From Parvibaculum sp. (GTDB taxonomy: Bacteria; Pseudomonadota; Alphaproteobacteria; Parvibaculales; Parvibaculaceae): a DNA stretch of 64,000 nt. The position numbers were made by a program, and so were the translations under genes. Under the pieces are notes generated by a model. The model had not been told where the DNA came from, made no database searches, and worked only from the letters and a program-made list of their open reading frames with translations. The stretch covers positions 337,547 through 401,546 of the forward strand of contig JAUSMV010000005.1 of the NCBI GenBank assembly GCA_030645235.1, written 5' to 3'. Positions within the stretch are counted from its first letter, which is position 1. Each line of letters starts with the position of its first letter. Shown piece after piece: positions 9,095 through 20,952 of this stretch.

Positions 9095-11467
9095 TCACTC
9101 GACGAGAAGCGGCACTTTCGGGGTTGTGCTGCCACCATTGCCATCAACACCACCACCTTTTTTCTTCGGCGGCGGCGCGGCACGGGGCGGCGCTTCCTGA
9201 ATATCGAAGACAAGTTCGTCCTTGTCACCGACTTTAACTTTGACGTGACCGCCTTTGACCAACCGGCCAAACAACACTTCGTCCGCGAGCGGCTTCTTGA
9301 TCGATTCCTGAATGACACGTGCCAGAGGCCGCGCACCCATCTGCTCGTCATAGCCGCGTGTGGCAAGCCAGTGATTGGCCTCCGGTGTCAGTTCAATCGT
9401 CACATTGCGGTCGGCAAGCTGCGCGTCAAGCTGCATGACGAACTTCTGCACCACATTGGCGATGACGTCGGCCGGCAGAGACGCGAAGGGAATGATCGCA
9501 TCAAGACGGTTGCGGAATTCCGGCGTGAAGAGTTTTTTGATCGCATCTTCATCTTCGCCTTCGCGCTTGGCACGGCCAAACCCGATGGCGTTCTTTTGCG
9601 ATTCCGACGCGCCCGCATTGGTCGTCATGATGAGGACGACATTGCGGAAGTCGATCTTCTTGCCGTTATGGTCGGTGAGCTTACCGTGATCCATGACCTG
9701 CAACAGAATGTTGAAGAGATCGGGATGCGCCTTTTCGATTTCGTCGAGCAGAAGCACGCAATGCGGATGCTGATCGACGCCATCGGTGAGCAAGCCACCC
9801 TGATCGAAACCGACATAGCCCGGCGGCGCGCCGATGAGGCGCGAGACGGTATGGCGTTCCATATATTCCGACATATCGAAACGCAGCATCTCGACGCCAA
9901 GGATCGACGCCAACTGACGCGCCACTTCGGTTTTGCCGACGCCTGTGGGGCCGGAGAAGAGATAAGAGCCAATCGGCTTTTCCGGTTCGCGCAGGCCCGC
10001 ACGCGCAAGCTTGATCGACGCGGCCAAAGCGGCAATCGCCTGATCCTGCCCAAAGACAACGCGCTTCAATTCGACATCGAGATCCTTGAGCTTCTCGGTG
10101 TCTGTCTTGGAAACGGACTTCGGGGGTATGCGCGCCATGGTTGAGATGATGTTTTCAATCTCGGTAACGCCGATGGTCTTCTTGCGACGCGATTCCGGCA
10201 GAAGCATCTGCGAGGCACCCGCTTCGTCGATCACGTCAATGGCTTTGTCCGGCAGTTTGCGGTCATGCATATATTTTGCAGACAGCTCAACCGCCGACTT
10301 GATCGCGTCATTGGTGTAACGGACCTTGTGGAACTCTTCATAGTAAGGCTTGAGACCTTTGAGGATTTTGATCGAGTCCGGTATGGACGGCTCGGCCACG
10401 TCGATCTTCTGGAAGCGACGGACAAGCGCCCGGTCCTTTTCGAAGTGCTGACGATATTCTTTGTAGGTGGTCGAGCCGATGCAACGCAGCGTACCGCTGG
10501 CAAGCGCGGGCTTCAGCAGATTGGACGCATCCATCGCGCCGCCTGACGTGGCGCCCGCACCAATGACGGTGTGGATTTCGTCGATGAACATGACGGCGCC
10601 AGGATAGGCTTCAAGTTCTTTGATGACCGCTTTGATGCGTTCTTCAAAGTCACCGCGATAACGTGTACCCGCAAGCAACGTGCCCATGTCGAGCGAGAAG
10701 ATCGTGGCGTTGAGCAGAACTTCCGGCACTTCACCATTGACGATGCGCAGCGCGAGACCTTCGGCGATGGCGGTTTTGCCGACGCCGGGATCGCCCACAA
10801 ACAAAGGATTGTTCTTGGAACGACGGCACAAAATCTGGATCGTGCGCTCAACTTCTTTTTCGCGCCCGATCAGCGGATCGATTTTGCCCGACTTCGCTTT
10901 GTCATTGAGGTTGACGCAATAGGCATCAAGCGCCTCGGTTGTGCGCTCTTTACTGCGCGGCTTTTCGGTGCCGCGCGGTGCAGGCTCATCCTCGGTGCCG
11001 CGCACAGGGCGTGTCTCGTTCATTTCGCCACGCTTGGCGATGCCATGGCTGATGTAGTTCACAGCGTCATAGCGCGTCATGTCCTGCTCTTGCAGGAAAT
11101 AAGCAGCATGGCTCTCGCGTTCAGCGAACATGGCGACGAGCACATTGGCTCCCGTCACTTCTTCGCGACCCGACGACTGCACATGAATGACGGCGCGCTG
11201 GATGACGCGCTGGAAACCGGCGGTGGGTTTTGAATCCTCACCATCGTCAACCACAAGGCTCGACAGCTCATTGTCGATATAATTGGTCAGTTGGTTTTTC
11301 AGGACATTCGTATCGACGTTGCAGGCTTTCATCACCGCTGCCGCATCCTGATCGTCCAGCAGCGCGAGCAGGAGATGCTCCAACGTTGCATATTCATGGT
11401 TCCGGTCATTGGCCAAAGCCAAAGCCCGGTGCAGGCCTTCCTCCAGACTTCGTGAAAATGTCGGCAC
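9095..11467 (-). CDS. clpA: ATP-dependent Clp protease ATP-binding subunit ClpA
   Basis: AAA+ unfoldase that feeds substrates to ClpP. The start is a GTG at 11467 preceded by AAGGAAAGG. The 790-aa protein has the double Clp-N domain (about 1-145), D1 with Walker A GDPGVGKT (225-232) and [12 protein letters not shown], and D2 with GPTGVGKT near 505 and a DEIEKAH Walker B. The ClpP-docking loop reads IGF in KNAIGFGR, and there is no ClpB-type middle coiled coil, which separates it from ClpB and ClpC. clpS lies just upstream on the same strand (52 nt), the normal pairing. clpP is not in the window. Confidence 0.98.
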   Translation of the reverse strand: MPTFSRSLEEGLHRALALANDRNHEYATLEHLLLALLDDQDAAAVMKACNVDTNVLKNQLTNYIDNELSSLVVDDGEDSKPTAGFQRVIQRAVIHVQSSGREEVTGANVLVAMFAERESHAAYFLQEQDMTRYDAVNYISHGIAKRGEMNETRPVRGTEDEPAPRGTEKPRSKERTTEALDAYCVNLNDKAKSGKIDPLIGREKEVERTIQILCRRSKNNPLFVGDPGVGKTAIAEGLALRIVNGEVPEVLLNATIFSLDMGTLLAGTRYRGDFEERIKAVIKELEAYPGAVMFIDEIHTVIGAGATSGGAMDASNLLKPALASGTLRCIGSTTYKEYRQHFEKDRALVRRFQKIDVAEPSIPDSIKILKGLKPYYEEFHKVRYTNDAIKSAVELSAKYMHDRKLPDKAIDVIDEAGASQMLLPESRRKKTIGVTEIENIISTMARIPPKSVSKTDTEKLKDLDVELKRVVFGQDQAIAALAASIKLARAGLREPEKPIGSYLFSGPTGVGKTEVARQLASILGVEMLRFDMSEYMERHTVSRLIGAPPGYVGFDQGGLLTDGVDQHPHCVLLLDEIEKAHPDLFNILLQVMDHGKLTDHNGKKIDFRNVVLIMTTNAGASESQKNAIGFGRAKREGEDEDAIKKLFTPEFRNRLDAIIPFASLPADVIANVVQKFVMQLDAQLADRNVTIELTPEANHWLATRGYDEQMGARPLARVIQESIKKPLADEVLFGRLVKGGHVKVKVGDKDELVFDIQEAPPRAAPPPKKKGGGVDGNGGSTTPKVPLLVE

Positions 11468-11519
11468 TTAAGACCTTTCCTTCCGCTGCGAGCTTGCGAC
11501 TCGACCCTGCGCTACTAGC

Positions 11520-11852
11520 TTACTCTCTCTCCATCGTGCATTGCAGCGGATGTTGGTGCTGCCTTGCAAAATCCATCACCTGCGTGACCTTGGTCTCTGC
11601 CACTTCATAAGTGTAGAGACCGCATAGCCCGACGCCATGCTGGTGGACGTGAAGCATGATGCGCGTCGCGTCCTCCCTGCCCTTGTTGAAAATCTCTTCC
11701 AGCACGAGCACAACAAACTCCATCGGCGTGTAGTCGTCGTTGAGCAGTAAAACCTTATAAAGCGAAGGTTTTTTTGTTTTCGGCTTGGTTTTTGTAACAA
11801 CGCCGATGTTCACACCGTCGTCGTCGCCCCGCCGTCTGTCATCATCAGACAT
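11520..11852 (-). CDS. clpS: ATP-dependent Clp protease adaptor ClpS
   Basis: N-recognin adaptor that delivers N-degron substrates to ClpA. The 110-aa protein has a charged flexible N-terminus (about 1-28) needed for handover, then the ClpS core with [16 protein letters not shown], carrying the Asn-Asp substrate-amine contacts, and [21 protein letters not shown]. Upstream is a gap of almost 500 nt containing a 15-bp palindrome at 11969-11983, a possible control site for clpS-clpA. Confidence 0.97.
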   Translation of the reverse strand: MSDDDRRRGDDDGVNIGVVTKTKPKTKKPSLYKVLLLNDDYTPMEFVVLVLEEIFNKGREDATRIMLHVHQHGVGLCGLYTYEVAETKVTQVMDFARQHQHPLQCTMERE

Positions 11853-11968
11853 GCATCAATCCCGCAATTCCGCTCAACACCCGGCCAATACTCCCATCCC
11901 GGCAAGCCGGCACCTCAAGAGCTGGCCGCAAATCACCGCGACCATTGCCCCTATCATGTAGGTTAATT

Positions 11969-11983
11969 CTTTGAAATTCAAAG
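11969..11983. promoter_or_regulatory. 15-bp palindrome upstream of clpS
   Basis: CTTTGAAATTCAAAG is a perfect palindrome around one central base, about 117 nt upstream of the clpS start. Its form suits a dimeric repressor or activator site; the cognate protein is unknown. Confidence 0.4.
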
Positions 11984-12214
11984 CCCCGCAATAATCTATC
12001 CGCAATGACGCGATGCCTGACCACAGACGGCCAAAAAGGGCGGCAGACCGGCACATTGCCCCTCATTAACAATCTCAGGCGCTCCTGAGCGAACAACCAT
12101 TGGTGAATTAAGGGATTAGCAATCGCCGGGGGTTAATCTCGCCTCAACCGCTAATTTCGCCGCAAGCCTCGGATATTTCAAAGTTTTTTGGATTTTATCG
12201 GTCTGAGGGATTCA

Positions 12215-12226
12215 CATTTGCAAATG
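12215..12226. promoter_or_regulatory. 12-bp palindrome upstream of carboxypeptidase
   Basis: CATTTGCAAATG is a perfect 12-bp palindrome about 123 nt upstream of the chosen carboxypeptidase start. It could be an operator. Confidence 0.35.
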
Positions 12227-12348
12227 ATCGGACTAGTGTTTGCACAGGGGATTTGAAGAGTGGGACACATCCGGGCGGCAAGCCCGGTTCGTTAAAGCGT
12301 ACTCAGTGTGTGTTTGCGTCTGAGTTCAGAGCATTGGTGGGCAGTTTG

Positions 12349-14106
12349 ATGACAAGTCGTTCGTCAAAAAAGGGCAGCACAGGTCTGCACAAAGTTTTCG
12401 TTGCCTGCCTGCTGACGCTGGCTCTGTGCCTGAGTGCGACCGACGCCGATGCCGCCCGCAAGAAGAAAAAAGCCACCCCTTACAATCCCAAAGCCGCATC
12501 GCTGGTGATGGACGCCTATTCGGGTCGCATCCTCTATTCGAGCAATGCCGATCTTCAATGCTATCCGGCTTCACTCACCAAGGTGATGACGCTCTATCTG
12601 CTGTTTGAAAAACTCCAGCAGGGCAAAGTGACGCTGAACACGCGCATGAAGGTATCGAGCCGCGCTGCCGCGCAGGCTCCCTCGCGCCTCGGCCTCAATC
12701 CCGGCGCGACGATCCGTGTTGAAGACGCGATCCTCGCCCTCGTCACCAAATCCGCCAATGATATTGCCGTCGTCGTCGCCGAACATCTCGGCGGCACGGA
12801 ACAACAGTTCGCGACCCTCATGACGGCCAAGGCCAAATCTCTGGGCATGAGCCGCACGCGCTATATGAATGCGTCGGGTCTGCCCAATAAACAACAGCTC
12901 ACGACGGCGCGCGATCAGGCAAGACTCGCCCATCGCATGCAAACCGATTTCCCGCGCTACTACGCCTATTTCGGCACCAAAACGTTTGCCTGGGACGGCA
13001 AGGTCTTCAAGAACCACAACCATCTACTCGGTAAATATGAAGGCACCAACGGTCTCAAAACCGGCTATACCGCTGCCTCCGGCTTCAACCTCACAACGAC
13101 TGTGAAGCGCGACGGCAAATCCGTCATCGGCGTTGTGCTGGGCGGCAAGACAGCGCGCGCCCGTGATCTGCAAATGATCTCCATTCTCGACCGCACCATG
13201 CCCACGGCCATTGCCATGCGCGACGGCAACACAAAGCTCGCCTCACTGGACACAACAACACGGTTCAGCACCGGCCCGGCACCCAAACCCGTCAGCCGGC
13301 CTGACACAGCAGCCCTCGACGCGCTTGTCGCCTCTGTCGAGGATGAGCCCGATCCCGATGAAGCCTCTTACACAGGCACTGAACAGGTCGCGAGCCTGCG
13401 CGCCCATACGCCGCTGCGCCCGGTCCCCACAGTCTTACCGCCTGTGAAGAAAATCGCCGTTGCCGAGATCCCCAAATCAGCGCCCGCACCGGCCCCGATT
13501 GCCATAGCCGCAGCGCCTGTCGCCAAGCCGGTTGTTCTGGCGGCCGTGACGGCACCGGTCATCGCTGCGCCGAAACCGGCATCATCGAAAGTGGCCACCG
13601 CGCCGCTTGATCAGGCCACCGCCTATGCGCTTGCCGCACTGGGCAAAGCCGAAGGTCCGGTACGCTCCGCCAGCCGTGAGCTTGGTAACATGATCATCAC
13701 GCCCGCCAATGCGAGCGAAGGCCCGCAACCTGCTGCTCCGGTCCTCGGACTGCGCATGGCTGTCAATGAATCCACGTTACGCACGCCCCAACGCGGCTGG
13801 ACCGAAAAGGACCCTCTGATCCCCAGCGGCACATGGATCATCCAGATCGGCGCCTATAGCGATCAGGGCGATGCCGTCTCGCGCATCCGCGACGCCATCA
13901 AAGCCGCACCGACTGAACTGGCGACCGCCGTGCCCGTCACTATTCCGGTTCTCTCGGCGGATAACCGCACGCTCTACCGCTCGCGCTTTGGTGGTTTTGA
14001 GGGTGAGAAGCAGGCGCGCAATGCCTGTGGCCGTCTGGCGCGCCAGAAGATTTCCTGCATCGCCATTCCGCCCGCCAACTGGATCATGCCGACGGATAAC
14101 GGCTAA
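12349..14106 (+). CDS. D-alanyl-D-alanine carboxypeptidase with C-terminal SPOR domain
   Basis: Periplasmic low-molecular-weight penicillin-binding protein that trims the terminal D-Ala of peptidoglycan stem peptides. The frame is open from 12253, but ATG 12349 directly precedes a classic signal peptide (about residues 1-35, ending near ATDADA) and follows GGTGGG. Catalytic motifs are SLTK (Ser75, Lys78), SAN (135-137) and KTG (237-239). A Pro/Ala-rich linker of roughly 150 residues leads to a SPOR domain (about 494-572, starting GTWIIQIGAY) that should bind denuded glycan at the division site. This PBP-SPOR layout links the enzyme to septal wall remodelling, and mipZ lies convergently 3 nt away. 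Confidence 0.93.
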   Translation: MTSRSSKKGSTGLHKVFVACLLTLALCLSATDADAARKKKKATPYNPKAASLVMDAYSGRILYSSNADLQCYPASLTKVMTLYLLFEKLQQGKVTLNTRMKVSSRAAAQAPSRLGLNPGATIRVEDAILALVTKSANDIAVVVAEHLGGTEQQFATLMTAKAKSLGMSRTRYMNASGLPNKQQLTTARDQARLAHRMQTDFPRYYAYFGTKTFAWDGKVFKNHNHLLGKYEGTNGLKTGYTAASGFNLTTTVKRDGKSVIGVVLGGKTARARDLQMISILDRTMPTAIAMRDGNTKLASLDTTTRFSTGPAPKPVSRPDTAALDALVASVEDEPDPDEASYTGTEQVASLRAHTPLRPVPTVLPPVKKIAVAEIPKSAPAPAPIAIAAAPVAKPVVLAAVTAPVIAAPKPASSKVATAPLDQATAYALAALGKAEGPVRSASRELGNMIITPANASEGPQPAAPVLGLRMAVNESTLRTPQRGWTEKDPLIPSGTWIIQIGAYSDQGDAVSRIRDAIKAAPTELATAVPVTIPVLSADNRTLYRSRFGGFEGEKQARNACGRLARQKISCIAIPPANWIMPTDNG

Positions 14107-14109
14107 AGT

Positions 14110-14988
14110 TCAGGCCGCGCCTGCGATCTGTCGCTCCGCACGCTCTTCAAAAAACGGCAGCTTAAGTGCATCGAGCAACCCGCGCACTTCGGCGCGCGCC
14201 GCCACATGCGACATCGACAATTGTGCGTCCACACCCTCTGAGCGCAAATCGAGCAATGTCAGGCCGGAGGGAAACATCTCACGGAAAATCACGCGTTCAC
14301 CGAAACCCGGCGCAGTGCGGAAACCGATACGCGCGGCCAGATCATCCAGCACGCCTTCAATGCGGCGCTTATTCTTGGCCGCCAGCGTGGACAGACGATT
14401 GCGCATGACGATCCAGTCGATCTCGCCACCATCGGCCATCAGGCGACGTTTGCGGCTTTCCCACACCATCTCGGCATAAACACTCGGCCCTTTGATCTTC
14501 CAGTTTTGCGGATCAACGCGACCCAGCAAATCGAAATCCACAAAGCTGTCATTCATCGGCGTGATGAGTGTGTCAGCGACCGCATGACCAAGCCGCGACA
14601 AGAAGCTGTCCGTGCCGGGACAGTCGATCACGACAAAATCATTCCCGACCGCAAGCCGCGTGAAAGCCTCTTCAAACGCGGCGCGCTCAGCAGCCTGCGC
14701 TTCAGCCACGGAACCGAGTTCGGATTTGGGAAGTACGACATGATCCGGCATCACCAGATTGACCTTCGCGCCCTCGGCCCATGCCTTGCGGTTCTCAACA
14801 TAGCGCGTCAGCGACCGCTGGCGTCCGTCGAGGTCCATGGACCCGACTTTGGCCCCTTCATGCAGCAGCAGGGCAATGACATGCATCGCGGTTGTGGTCT
14901 TGCCTGAACCGCCCTTTTCATTGCCAAGAACAATGGCATGCGCAACGCCGCGCCTGCGAGCTGCCGCCCCATGAGCCGAATTGGTCAT
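14110..14988 (-). CDS. mipZ: Division-plane positioning ATPase MipZ
   Basis: ParA-family ATPase that forms a bipolar gradient and blocks FtsZ assembly away from midcell in alphaproteobacteria. ATG 14988 is used because GGGGG lies just upstream and it brings the length to 292 aa; the frame extends to 15081 without a better site. The deviant Walker A is NEKGGSGKTT (residues 23-32), followed by GSMDLDGRQRSLTRYVENR, VIDCPGTDSFLSRLGHAVADTLITPMNDSFVDFDLLG, and the MipZ-specific C-terminal half with MVWESRKRRL and WIVMRNRLS. parAB is not in the window. Confidence 0.96.
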   Translation of the reverse strand: MTNSAHGAAARRRGVAHAIVLGNEKGGSGKTTTAMHVIALLLHEGAKVGSMDLDGRQRSLTRYVENRKAWAEGAKVNLVMPDHVVLPKSELGSVAEAQAAERAAFEEAFTRLAVGNDFVVIDCPGTDSFLSRLGHAVADTLITPMNDSFVDFDLLGRVDPQNWKIKGPSVYAEMVWESRKRRLMADGGEIDWIVMRNRLSTLAAKNKRRIEGVLDDLAARIGFRTAPGFGERVIFREMFPSGLTLLDLRSEGVDAQLSMSHVAARAEVRGLLDALKLPFFEERAERQIAGAA

Positions 14989-15357
14989 CTGGCCCCCAAA
15001 GCCTGTTTTACTGGAATCACTTGTGCGAGTCTCAGGGGGCGGCGCGCCGACGTCAACACGGCGATTGGTAACGGGCTGCAACCATCAGAAACTACGCACA
15101 GAATTCGACATCAAAGCATAATTCACCAGATGACAAACCAATTTGAAACTGTGCAGACTTTATTTCCGGGACAATTTCACTGACGATTTGTTCGCGCCGC
15201 AACGCCGCTTTCGACCTTCTGCCCGCGTTGCCGCACCTGCAAATCCGATCCGGCGGCATCGACGTCATCGTCGCCTGATATGGCTATATGTCACTCTCTG
15301 TGTTTGTCCCATGCGTGCGTGAGACTTCGAAGTTCAACTTCTAAAGGGGCACAACAC
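14989..15357. other. Non-coding divergent region, mipZ / permease operon
   Basis: About 370 nt holding the promoters of mipZ and of the amine-utilisation operon. Apart from the overlapping palindromes at 15324-15341 I see no RNA gene, repeat or convincing small ORF, and no clear sigma-54 element. Confidence 0.6.
15324..15341. promoter_or_regulatory. Overlapping palindromes before the permease
   Basis: ACTTCGAAGT (15324-15333) and GAAGTTCAACTTC (15329-15341) are perfect palindromes that share the GAAGT element. They end just before the AAAGGGG ribosome site of the permease, so a bound protein would block transcription or translation of the operon. Confidence 0.45.
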
Positions 15358-16875
15358 ATGTCAGACAATTCTAAACAGGTCGGCTCGGTCGCCTATCAGA
15401 ATCCGGGTGCCGACTATTTTGATAAACGTGGCCTCAAACGCTATGCAGGCGTTTGGTCGCTTTGGGCGCTGGGGGTCGGCGCCGTTATTTCCGGACATTT
15501 CTCGGGCTGGAACTTCGGACTCGCGCATGGCTTCGGGCCGATGCTCGTGGCCGCCGTCATCATCATGGTGATGTATCTCGGCCTCACCTTCTCCATCGCC
15601 GAAATGTCGCCCGCACTACCACATACCGGCGGCGCCTACTCATTTGCCCGCGCAACACTCGGACCCTGGGGCGGCTTCGTCACGGGTCTTGCCGAGAATA
15701 TCGAATATGTACTGACACCGGCCGTCATCAATTTTTTCATCGGCTCGTACCTAACCGCGGTCTTCGGCACGCCACCTGAATACCAACCACTCTGGTGGCT
15801 CGGCTCCTATATTATCTTCGTGTCGCTGAACATTGCAGGCGTCGAACTCTCCTTTAAATCAACGCTCGTCGTCACGATCGCGGCGCTCTCTGTCCTCGTC
15901 ATTTTCTGGCTCAGCGCCTTTCCCGTCATGGACTTCTCGCGCTGGGCCCTCAACATCGCAGCCGACGGCACCGAACTGGTGGATGGCGGCGGCTCATGGT
16001 TCCCGATGGGCTATTACGGCATCCTCGCCGCTCTGCCTTTTGCGGTCTGGCTCTTCCTTGCCATTGAGCAATTACCGCTTGCGGCCGAAGAAACCCATAA
16101 TCCCAAACGCGATATGCCGCGCGGCATTATCGCGGGCATCTTCACGCTGATGCTCTCGGCTTTCATGATCCTCTTCCTCAACACCTCCGTCTCGCCGGGT
16201 GCTTTTGGTATTGCCACGTCAGGCGAACCTCTGCTCGACGGCTTCCGCTCAACCATCGGCGGCAATATCGCCGCCGCTCTTTCTCTCGCGGCCGTGATCG
16301 GCCTGATCGCCAGCTTCCACACGATCATCTTCGCCTTCGGTCGTCAGATCTACTCGCTCTCCCGCGCAGGCTATTTCCCGCGCGGTCTCTCCGTCACCCA
16401 TGGCACACGCAAGACACCACACATCGCGCTCATCGCCGGTGCCGTGCTCGGCTATGGCGTCATGCTCATCATGTGGTTCGGGCTTGGCGCAGAAGCCGGT
16501 GGTGCCGTTATCGGCGGCACGCTGCTCAACATGGCGGTCTTCGGGGCCATGATCTCCTACTTCTTCCAGGCGGTGAGCTTCATCCGCCTGCGCATGGTGA
16601 TGCCGGATATTGAGCGGCCCTATCGCAGCCCGCTCGGCATCGGCGGCGCTGTGCTGACGCTGATCATTGCCGCTGTGACGCTCTTTTATCAGTTGCAGGA
16701 TCCCGTCTATCAGGTCGGCGTCTATGGTGCCGCCGCCTGGTACATTCTCGGCATCATCTATTTCGGTCTGATCGGACGACACAAACTCGTCCTCTCACCG
16801 GAAGAAGAATTTGCCCTCACCAAAGGCAAAAAGGGCCATCCGGAAACCGAAGGCTACGGCTCAACCAAAGTCTGA
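15358..16875 (+). CDS. APC-family permease, ethanolamine permease type
   Basis: Inner-membrane amino-acid/amine transporter of 505 aa with about 12 predicted membrane segments. The ATG at 15358 follows AAAGGGG; the frame starts upstream at 15280 without such a site. The wording GVGAVISGHFSGWNFGLAHGFGPML, FSIAEMSPALPHTGGAYSFAR and GPWGGFVTGLAENIEYVLTPAV is characteristic of the ethanolamine-permease branch of the APC superfamily. It heads an apparent four-gene operon with a glutamine-synthetase-like ligase and two dehydrogenases, supporting import of a small amine or amino alcohol. Confidence 0.88.
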   Translation: MSDNSKQVGSVAYQNPGADYFDKRGLKRYAGVWSLWALGVGAVISGHFSGWNFGLAHGFGPMLVAAVIIMVMYLGLTFSIAEMSPALPHTGGAYSFARATLGPWGGFVTGLAENIEYVLTPAVINFFIGSYLTAVFGTPPEYQPLWWLGSYIIFVSLNIAGVELSFKSTLVVTIAALSVLVIFWLSAFPVMDFSRWALNIAADGTELVDGGGSWFPMGYYGILAALPFAVWLFLAIEQLPLAAEETHNPKRDMPRGIIAGIFTLMLSAFMILFLNTSVSPGAFGIATSGEPLLDGFRSTIGGNIAAALSLAAVIGLIASFHTIIFAFGRQIYSLSRAGYFPRGLSVTHGTRKTPHIALIAGAVLGYGVMLIMWFGLGAEAGGAVIGGTLLNMAVFGAMISYFFQAVSFIRLRMVMPDIERPYRSPLGIGGAVLTLIIAAVTLFYQLQDPVYQVGVYGAAAWYILGIIYFGLIGRHKLVLSPEEEFALTKGKKGHPETEGYGSTKV

Positions 16876-16894
16876 GCCATTCATCAGATAAGCA

Positions 16895-16931
16895 GCGGCG
16901 CTGATATTGCGGTCAAGCATATCAGCGCCGC
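16895..16931. terminator. 13-bp inverted repeat between permease and ligase genes
   Basis: GCGGCGCTGATAT and its exact complement ATATCAGCGCCGC flank an 11-nt loop, 19 nt after the permease stop. No T-run follows, so it is more likely an attenuator or an mRNA-stabilising stem that sets permease level relative to the downstream enzymes than a full terminator. Confidence 0.5.
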
Positions 16932-17007
16932 CGTTCTTCAAATCCCGGTCTTTCAAAGCGCATCTGCGCGCAGCGAATGCCCGAAACGTATCTCAGGAGT
17001 GTTTTCT

Positions 17008-18368
17008 ATGCCCGGCCTGCTCACCCTCGATCAGCTTTCCGCCCTCGTCCGCAAAGGCGACATTGATACGGTCATCATGGCCATGCCAGACATGCAGGGA
17101 CGCCTCGTCGGCAAGCGGATGCAGGCGAGTTACTTCCTCGACACAGCCGTCAATGACGCCCATGCCTGTAACTATCTGCTGACTGTGGACACTGACATGG
17201 AACCCGTGCCCGGCTACAAAGCCGCAAGCTGGTCGGACGGCTATGGCGATTTCGTTCTGAGACCCGACATGGCAACGCTGCGCCGCATTCCGTGGCTGCC
17301 CGGTACCGCGCTTGTCATTTGCGACACACTCAACCATCACGGCGAAGACGTGCCGCATGCGCCGCGCTCGATCCTGAAGAAGCAGCTAAAGCGCCTCGCC
17401 GCCAAAAAGATGATGGCCTATACCGCCTCCGAACTTGAATTTTATCTCTTCAACGAGACCTATGAGAGCGCGTATGAAAAGCGTTTTCACGGTCTCAAAA
17501 CCGAGAGCAGTTACATTCAGGATTATCACATCCTCGCGACGACCAAAGAAGAAGCGATCATGCGCGCCATCCGCAACGGATTGGAAGGCGCGGCGATCCC
17601 TGTCGAAAACTCCAAAGGCGAATGGGGCGCGGGTCAGGAAGAAATCAACATCCGCTACGCCGAAGCGCTGGAAATGGCCGACCGCCACACCATCCTCAAA
17701 AACGGCATCAAGGAAATCGCGCATCTGCACGGCAAAGCCGTCACCTTCATGGCCAAATGGGATTATGAAAAGGCGGGCTCAAGCTGCCACATCCATATGT
17801 CCTTCTGGGATCAGGCAGGAAAGAAGGCGCTGTTTCATGATCCCAAGAGCAAACTCCACGGATTGTCAGAACTCGCCCAGCACTTCCTCGCCGGGCAAAT
17901 CAAACATGCCCGCGAAATGACTTACTTTCTCGCGCCGAACATCAATTCCTATAAGCGTTTTGTAAACGGCACCTTCGCGCCCACCAATATCGTCTGGTCC
18001 AACGATAACCGCACAGCGGGCTACCGCATCTGCGGTGAGGGCAAAAGCCTGCGCGTTGAATGCCGCATCGGCGGCGCGGACCTCAACCCCTATCTCGCCT
18101 TTGCCGCCATGATCGCAGCAGGGCTTGAAGGCATCGACAACAAGCTCAAACTGGAGCCCGAATTCAGGGGCGACGCCTATCTCGGCGATGTGCCTTTGCT
18201 CTCCAAAACCTTGCGCGGGGCGCTCGACGACCTTGATAAGTCGAAAATGTACAAGAGCACGTTCGGCAAAGATGTTATAGAGCACTATCTCCATACAGGC
18301 CGCTGGGAACAGCTCGAATATGACCGGCGTGTGACCGACTGGGAAGTTGCAAGAGGATTTGAACGTTC

Positions 18369-18372
<4 letters not shown>
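17008..18372 (+). CDS. Glutamine-synthetase-like gamma-glutamyl-amine ligase
   Basis: A 454-aa member of the glutamine synthetase fold. AGGAG lies 8 nt before ATG 17008; the earlier GTG at 16999 overlaps that site and is rejected. The two GS domains are present: the beta-grasp N-terminus and the catalytic barrel with ELEFYLF, GAGQEEINIRYAEALEMADRH, SSCHIHMSF, NSYKRFVNGTFAPTNIVWSNDNRTAGYRI and EcRIGGADLNPYLAFA. PuuA- and GlnA4-type enzymes of this class glutamylate putrescine, ethanolamine or other amines rather than ammonia. Its place between an ethanolamine-type permease and two dehydrogenases supports that role. The stop overlaps the next start by ATGA. Confidence 0.88.
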
Positions 18373-19759
<1,387 letters not shown>

Positions 19760-19763
<4 letters not shown>

Positions 19764-20938
19764 TCGACCAATATGCCTCGCTCGTCGGCAACTGGAACTA
19801 CCCGACGAAAATCCGTTTCGGTGCGGGTCGCATCAAAGAACTGGGCGATGCCTGCCGCGCGGCGGGCATTCGCCGTCCGCTGCTCGTCACTGATCCCGGC
19901 CTGAAACCCATGCCGATGATCATGGACGCTATCGGCACGCTCGAACATGCGGGTCTCGCCTGCGCGCTCTTTGCTGACGTGCATCCCAATCCTGTCGGCG
20001 CCAACGTTGAAGCCGGTCTTAAAATTTATCGCGGCGGCAAGCATGACGGCATCATCGTCTTTGGCGGCGGCAGCGCCATGGACGCGGGCAAGGCCATCGC
20101 CTTCATGTCCGGCCAGACGCGGCCCATGTGGGATTATGAAGACCGCGAAGACTGGTGGAGCCGCGCGGACCCTGCCGGCATCGCACCTGTCATCGCTGTG
20201 CCGACAACGGCGGGCACCGGCTCCGAAGTCGGCCGCGCCGCTGTCATCGTGGATGAGCGCGACCACACGAAAAAAATCATCTTCCATCCCAAGATGCTGC
20301 CCGTCGAAGTGATCGCCGACCCCGAACTCACGCTCGGCCTGCCCGCCCATATCACGGCAGCGACCGGCATGGACGCGCTGTCGCATAGTCTGGAAGCCTA
20401 TTGCAGCCCCTTCTTCCATCCGCTTGCACAGGGCATCGCGCTTGAAGGCATGCGCCTTTGCAAAGAGTGGCTACCCGCCGCCGTCAAAACGGGAAGCAAT
20501 ATCGAAGCGCGCTCTTTCATGATGGTCGCATCATCCATGGGCGCGACAGCTTTTCAAAAAGGCTTGGGCGCGATGCATGCGATGAGCCATCCCTGCTCAT
20601 CGCTGCGCGGCACACATCACGGTCTCACCAATGCCGTCGTCATGCCCTATGTGCTTCTCCACAATAAATCGATGATCGAAGAGCGCCTCGCCGCATCCGC
20701 GCGCTATATGGGCCTCAAAAACCAGACCTATAGCGGCTTTGTTGATTGGGTTCTGGCACTGCGCGAAGACGTGGGCATTCCCAATACACTGAAAGACATC
20801 GGCGTCGATCTCGACATGATCCCCGAAGGCGCGCCGATGGCGCTCGAAGATCCGTCAACCGGCGGCAATCCGCTGCCCATGACACGCGGCGACTATGAAA
20901 CCCTCTATCGCAATGCGATTGAAGGTCGTCTCGTCTGA
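19760..20938 (+). CDS. Iron-containing alcohol dehydrogenase
   Basis: A 392-aa group III alcohol dehydrogenase. The nucleotide loop is GGGSAMDAGK (102-111), and metal ligands are expected at Asp205 and His209 (GMDALSHSLEAY), His273 (LGAMHAMSHP) and His287 (THHGLTNAV). It ends the operon begun at 15358, starting on the ATGA overlap with the aldehyde dehydrogenase. An alcohol dehydrogenase here makes sense if the glutamylated substrate carries a hydroxyl, as gamma-glutamylethanolamide does; putrescine would instead need an amine oxidase such as PuuB, which is absent. Confidence 0.94.
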
Positions 20939-20952
20939 TTATTTTATTCTGA

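Larger units (their letters stand above)
11853..12348. other. Non-coding divergent region, clpS / carboxypeptidase
   Basis: About 495 nt between the divergent clpS and carboxypeptidase genes. I see no convincing gene or RNA. It contains two perfect palindromes, at 11969-11983 and 12215-12226, listed separately, and no clear terminator. Confidence 0.6.

Noticed and set aside
12253..12348. Upstream start at 12253 for the carboxypeptidase
   Set aside because: It would put 32 polar residues before the signal peptide; the ATG at 12349 gives a normal exported protein.
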